Part shown: one piece after another, positions 5,139 through 6,025 of the stretch
How positions within the stretch are numbered: the first letter of the stretch is position 1
Layout of the letters: every line of letters starts with the position of its first letter
Assembly (NCBI GenBank): GCA_964607835.1
Contig: CAZSLL010000032.1
Coordinates: 1 to 6,025 of the forward strand
Direction: 5' to 3'
Source: DAOVFN01 sp964607835
Lineage (GTDB): Archaea; Aenigmatarchaeota; Aenigmatarchaeia; QMZP01
Length of the DNA stretch: 6,025 nt
Translations under genes and position numbers: made by a program
Notes under the pieces: generated by a model
Database searches by the model: none
Seen by the model: only the letters and a program-made list of their open reading frames with translations
Told to the model about the DNA's origin: nothing

Positions 5139-5575
5139 GAGAACAAGGAAAAACGGGCAAGGAGCCAGGTGCCCTTAAGAAGACCCTGAGGATGTTCTCC
5201 CAGATAATTCCTCTTATGCTCGGTGTCCTTCTCTTCATTTCACTGCTAAAGGCATCCGTGCCTCCTGAGGCATACTCAATAGTATTCACAGGGAACATGG
5301 TGGCGGATTCTTTCACAGGGGCTGCCGTGGGTAGCATAGCCGCAGGGAACCCTGTCACGAGCTACATAATAGGGGGCGAGCTCCAGGCAGCGGGAGTCTC
5401 TCTGGTGGCAATAATCGCGTTCATTGTCGCGTGGGTGACAGTGGGAATGCTGCAGCTTCCTGCTGAGATGTCAATGCTCGGCAGGGGATTCGCCCTGAAG
5501 AGGAACGCCATCGCATTCGTTTCATCGGTCATAATAGCCATGCTGACAATGGCTACCCTGGGGGTGCTCGCGTGA
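5135..5575 (+). CDS. Half-permease of the COG0701/PF03773 superfamily, first subunit
   Basis: A 146-residue membrane protein equal to one half of a normal permease of this superfamily. After a basic N-terminus, hydrophobic segments run near 21-40, 60-80, 88-109 and 124-145. The conserved blocks are FTGN (51-54), SIAAGNPVTSYIIGGEL (67-83) and FIVAWVTVGMLQLPAE (96-111), which I recognise from split archaeal permeases. The AGNP turn and the polar residues N72, T75, S76, T102, Q107 and E111 inside membrane segments are likely parts of the transport path. The start at 5135 overlaps the DUF134 stop by ATGA with GAGGA at 5122-5126; a start at 5111 would add eight residues over that gene. The stop overlaps the next gene by GTGA. 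Substrate unknown; metalloid or metal is a guess from the family. Confidence 0.85.
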   Translation: MREQGKTGKEPGALKKTLRMFSQIIPLMLGVLLFISLLKASVPPEAYSIVFTGNMVADSFTGAAVGSIAAGNPVTSYIIGGELQAAGVSLVAIIAFIVAWVTVGMLQLPAEMSMLGRGFALKRNAIAFVSSVIIAMLTMATLGVLA

Positions 5576-6025
5576 GCAGAGAAGGTGGAGCTGGGAAGCC
5601 GGATCCGGGAAGGGGGAAGAGCTGGCCAAGAAAATACGGGAACTGGCTCTTCCTGGGAACCGGGGTCCTGGCTTATATTGTCGTGTTCGCAGTCAGCCCA
5701 GGGCTCGCCTTTTCAGCGCTCTGGGAGTTCTGGGATATATTCCTGAGCATATCGGGTGCCATAGCGCTTGTATTCGTGATAATGCTCGGCATGAACGCCT
5801 TCATACATCCCAGGAAGCTCGTCAGAAAGATGGAGTCAAGGAAGGGACTGGGCGGGTGGATATTCGCTGTAGTGGGAGGCGTTATATCGGCAGGCCCTGT
5901 ATACCTCTGGTTCCCTCTCCTGAAGGAGATGAAAAAGGAGGGGTTGGGCGAATCAAAGATTGCTGCTTTCATAAACAGCAGGGCGGTCAAGATACCCCTC
6001 ATGCCATTGATGGTTTTTTATTTCG
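5572..6025 (+). CDS. Half-permease of the COG0701/PF03773 superfamily, second subunit (GTG start, 3' end outside window)
   Basis: The frame opens with GTG, overlapping the previous stop as GTGA, with GGGGGTG (5560-5566) 5 nt upstream; no ATG occurs before codon 71, so the GTG is well supported. The 151 readable codons give a basic, glycine-rich N-terminus (1-24), hydrophobic segments near 26-42, 53-74 and 94-117, and a fourth starting near 141. The block GGVISAGPVYLWFPLLKEM (102-120) followed by KIAAFINSRAVKIPLMPLM (129-147) is, to my recognition, the counterpart half found next to the AGNP-type subunit in archaea. The MIESRK-like loop before it is here MESRKGLGGW. The protein should pair with the upstream subunit to form the full transporter. 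The gene continues past the window edge. Confidence 0.8.
   Translation, partial: MSREGGAGKPDPGRGKSWPRKYGNWLFLGTGVLAYIVVFAVSPGLAFSALWEFWDIFLSISGAIALVFVIMLGMNAFIHPRKLVRKMESRKGLGGWIFAVVGGVISAGPVYLWFPLLKEMKKEGLGESKIAAFINSRAVKIPLMPLMVFYF

Noticed and set aside
454..6002. Open frames on the minus strand and in alternative + frames (for example 2051-2395 and 5673-6002 minus)
   Set aside because: All lie opposite or across genes with clear family motifs, have no recognisable domains, and are explained by the GC-rich codon usage of the real genes.
1..6025. CRISPR arrays, tRNA or rRNA genes, insertion sequences
   Set aside because: No regularly spaced direct repeats, no cloverleaf with TTCRANNC arm, no rRNA motifs and no transposase were seen on reading both strands.

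Overview
The window looks like part of an archaeal genome assembled from shotgun or metagenomic data; it contains one 100-base run of N. The archaeal reading rests on four things: TATA-like boxes (TTTAAATA, TTTTAAATA), heavy use of AGG/AGA for Arg and ATA for Ile, GGAGG/GAGGTGA ribosome sites, and the protein families present (an archaeal-type thioredoxin peroxidase with a C-terminal CFDWWFC motif, DUF5320, a UPF0251/DUF134 regulator and split COG0701 permeases). I cannot place it to phylum. Every gene I can support is on the + strand, and many start codons overlap the preceding stop (ATGA, GTGA, or 8-nt overlaps), so the layout is one of tight operons.

Region 1 (1-1215): the 3' end of a PIG-L/LmbE-type deacetylase gene, then a 42-residue zinc-ribbon protein, then, overlapping it by ATGA, an ArsP/YraQ-type (COG0701) membrane permease that runs into the assembly gap. 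Region 2 (1316-2051): a TATA-like box, a strong ribosome site, a complete thioredoxin-dependent peroxiredoxin and a hairpin plus T-rich end. Region 3 (2118-4255): a three-gene operon of ABC exporter ATPase, Nudix hydrolase and ABC-2 permease, with the Nudix gene overlapping both transporter genes by 8 nt. Region 4 (4256-4409): a regulatory intergenic stretch with a strong archaeal promoter, two dyads built from TGAAT/ATTCA half-sites, a long-spaced inverted repeat and a possible 7-codon leader ORF. Region 5 (4410-6025): a small Gly/Arg-rich coiled-coil protein (DUF5320), a DUF134 DNA-binding protein whose C-terminal tail repeats the Gly/Arg-rich motif of DUF5320, and two overlapping genes that each encode half of a second COG0701 permease; the second half-gene starts with GTG and leaves the window.

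The part most worth following up is region 5 with its promoter: a candidate self-regulated metal or metalloid transport module in which a DUF134 regulator, a DUF5320 partner and a two-subunit permease are encoded together. The substrate cannot be read from the sequence. Two members of the same permease superfamily in one window, one apparently single-chain and one split, suggest but do not prove that the locus deals with metal or metalloid stress, a theme that the peroxiredoxin and zinc-ribbon protein would fit.
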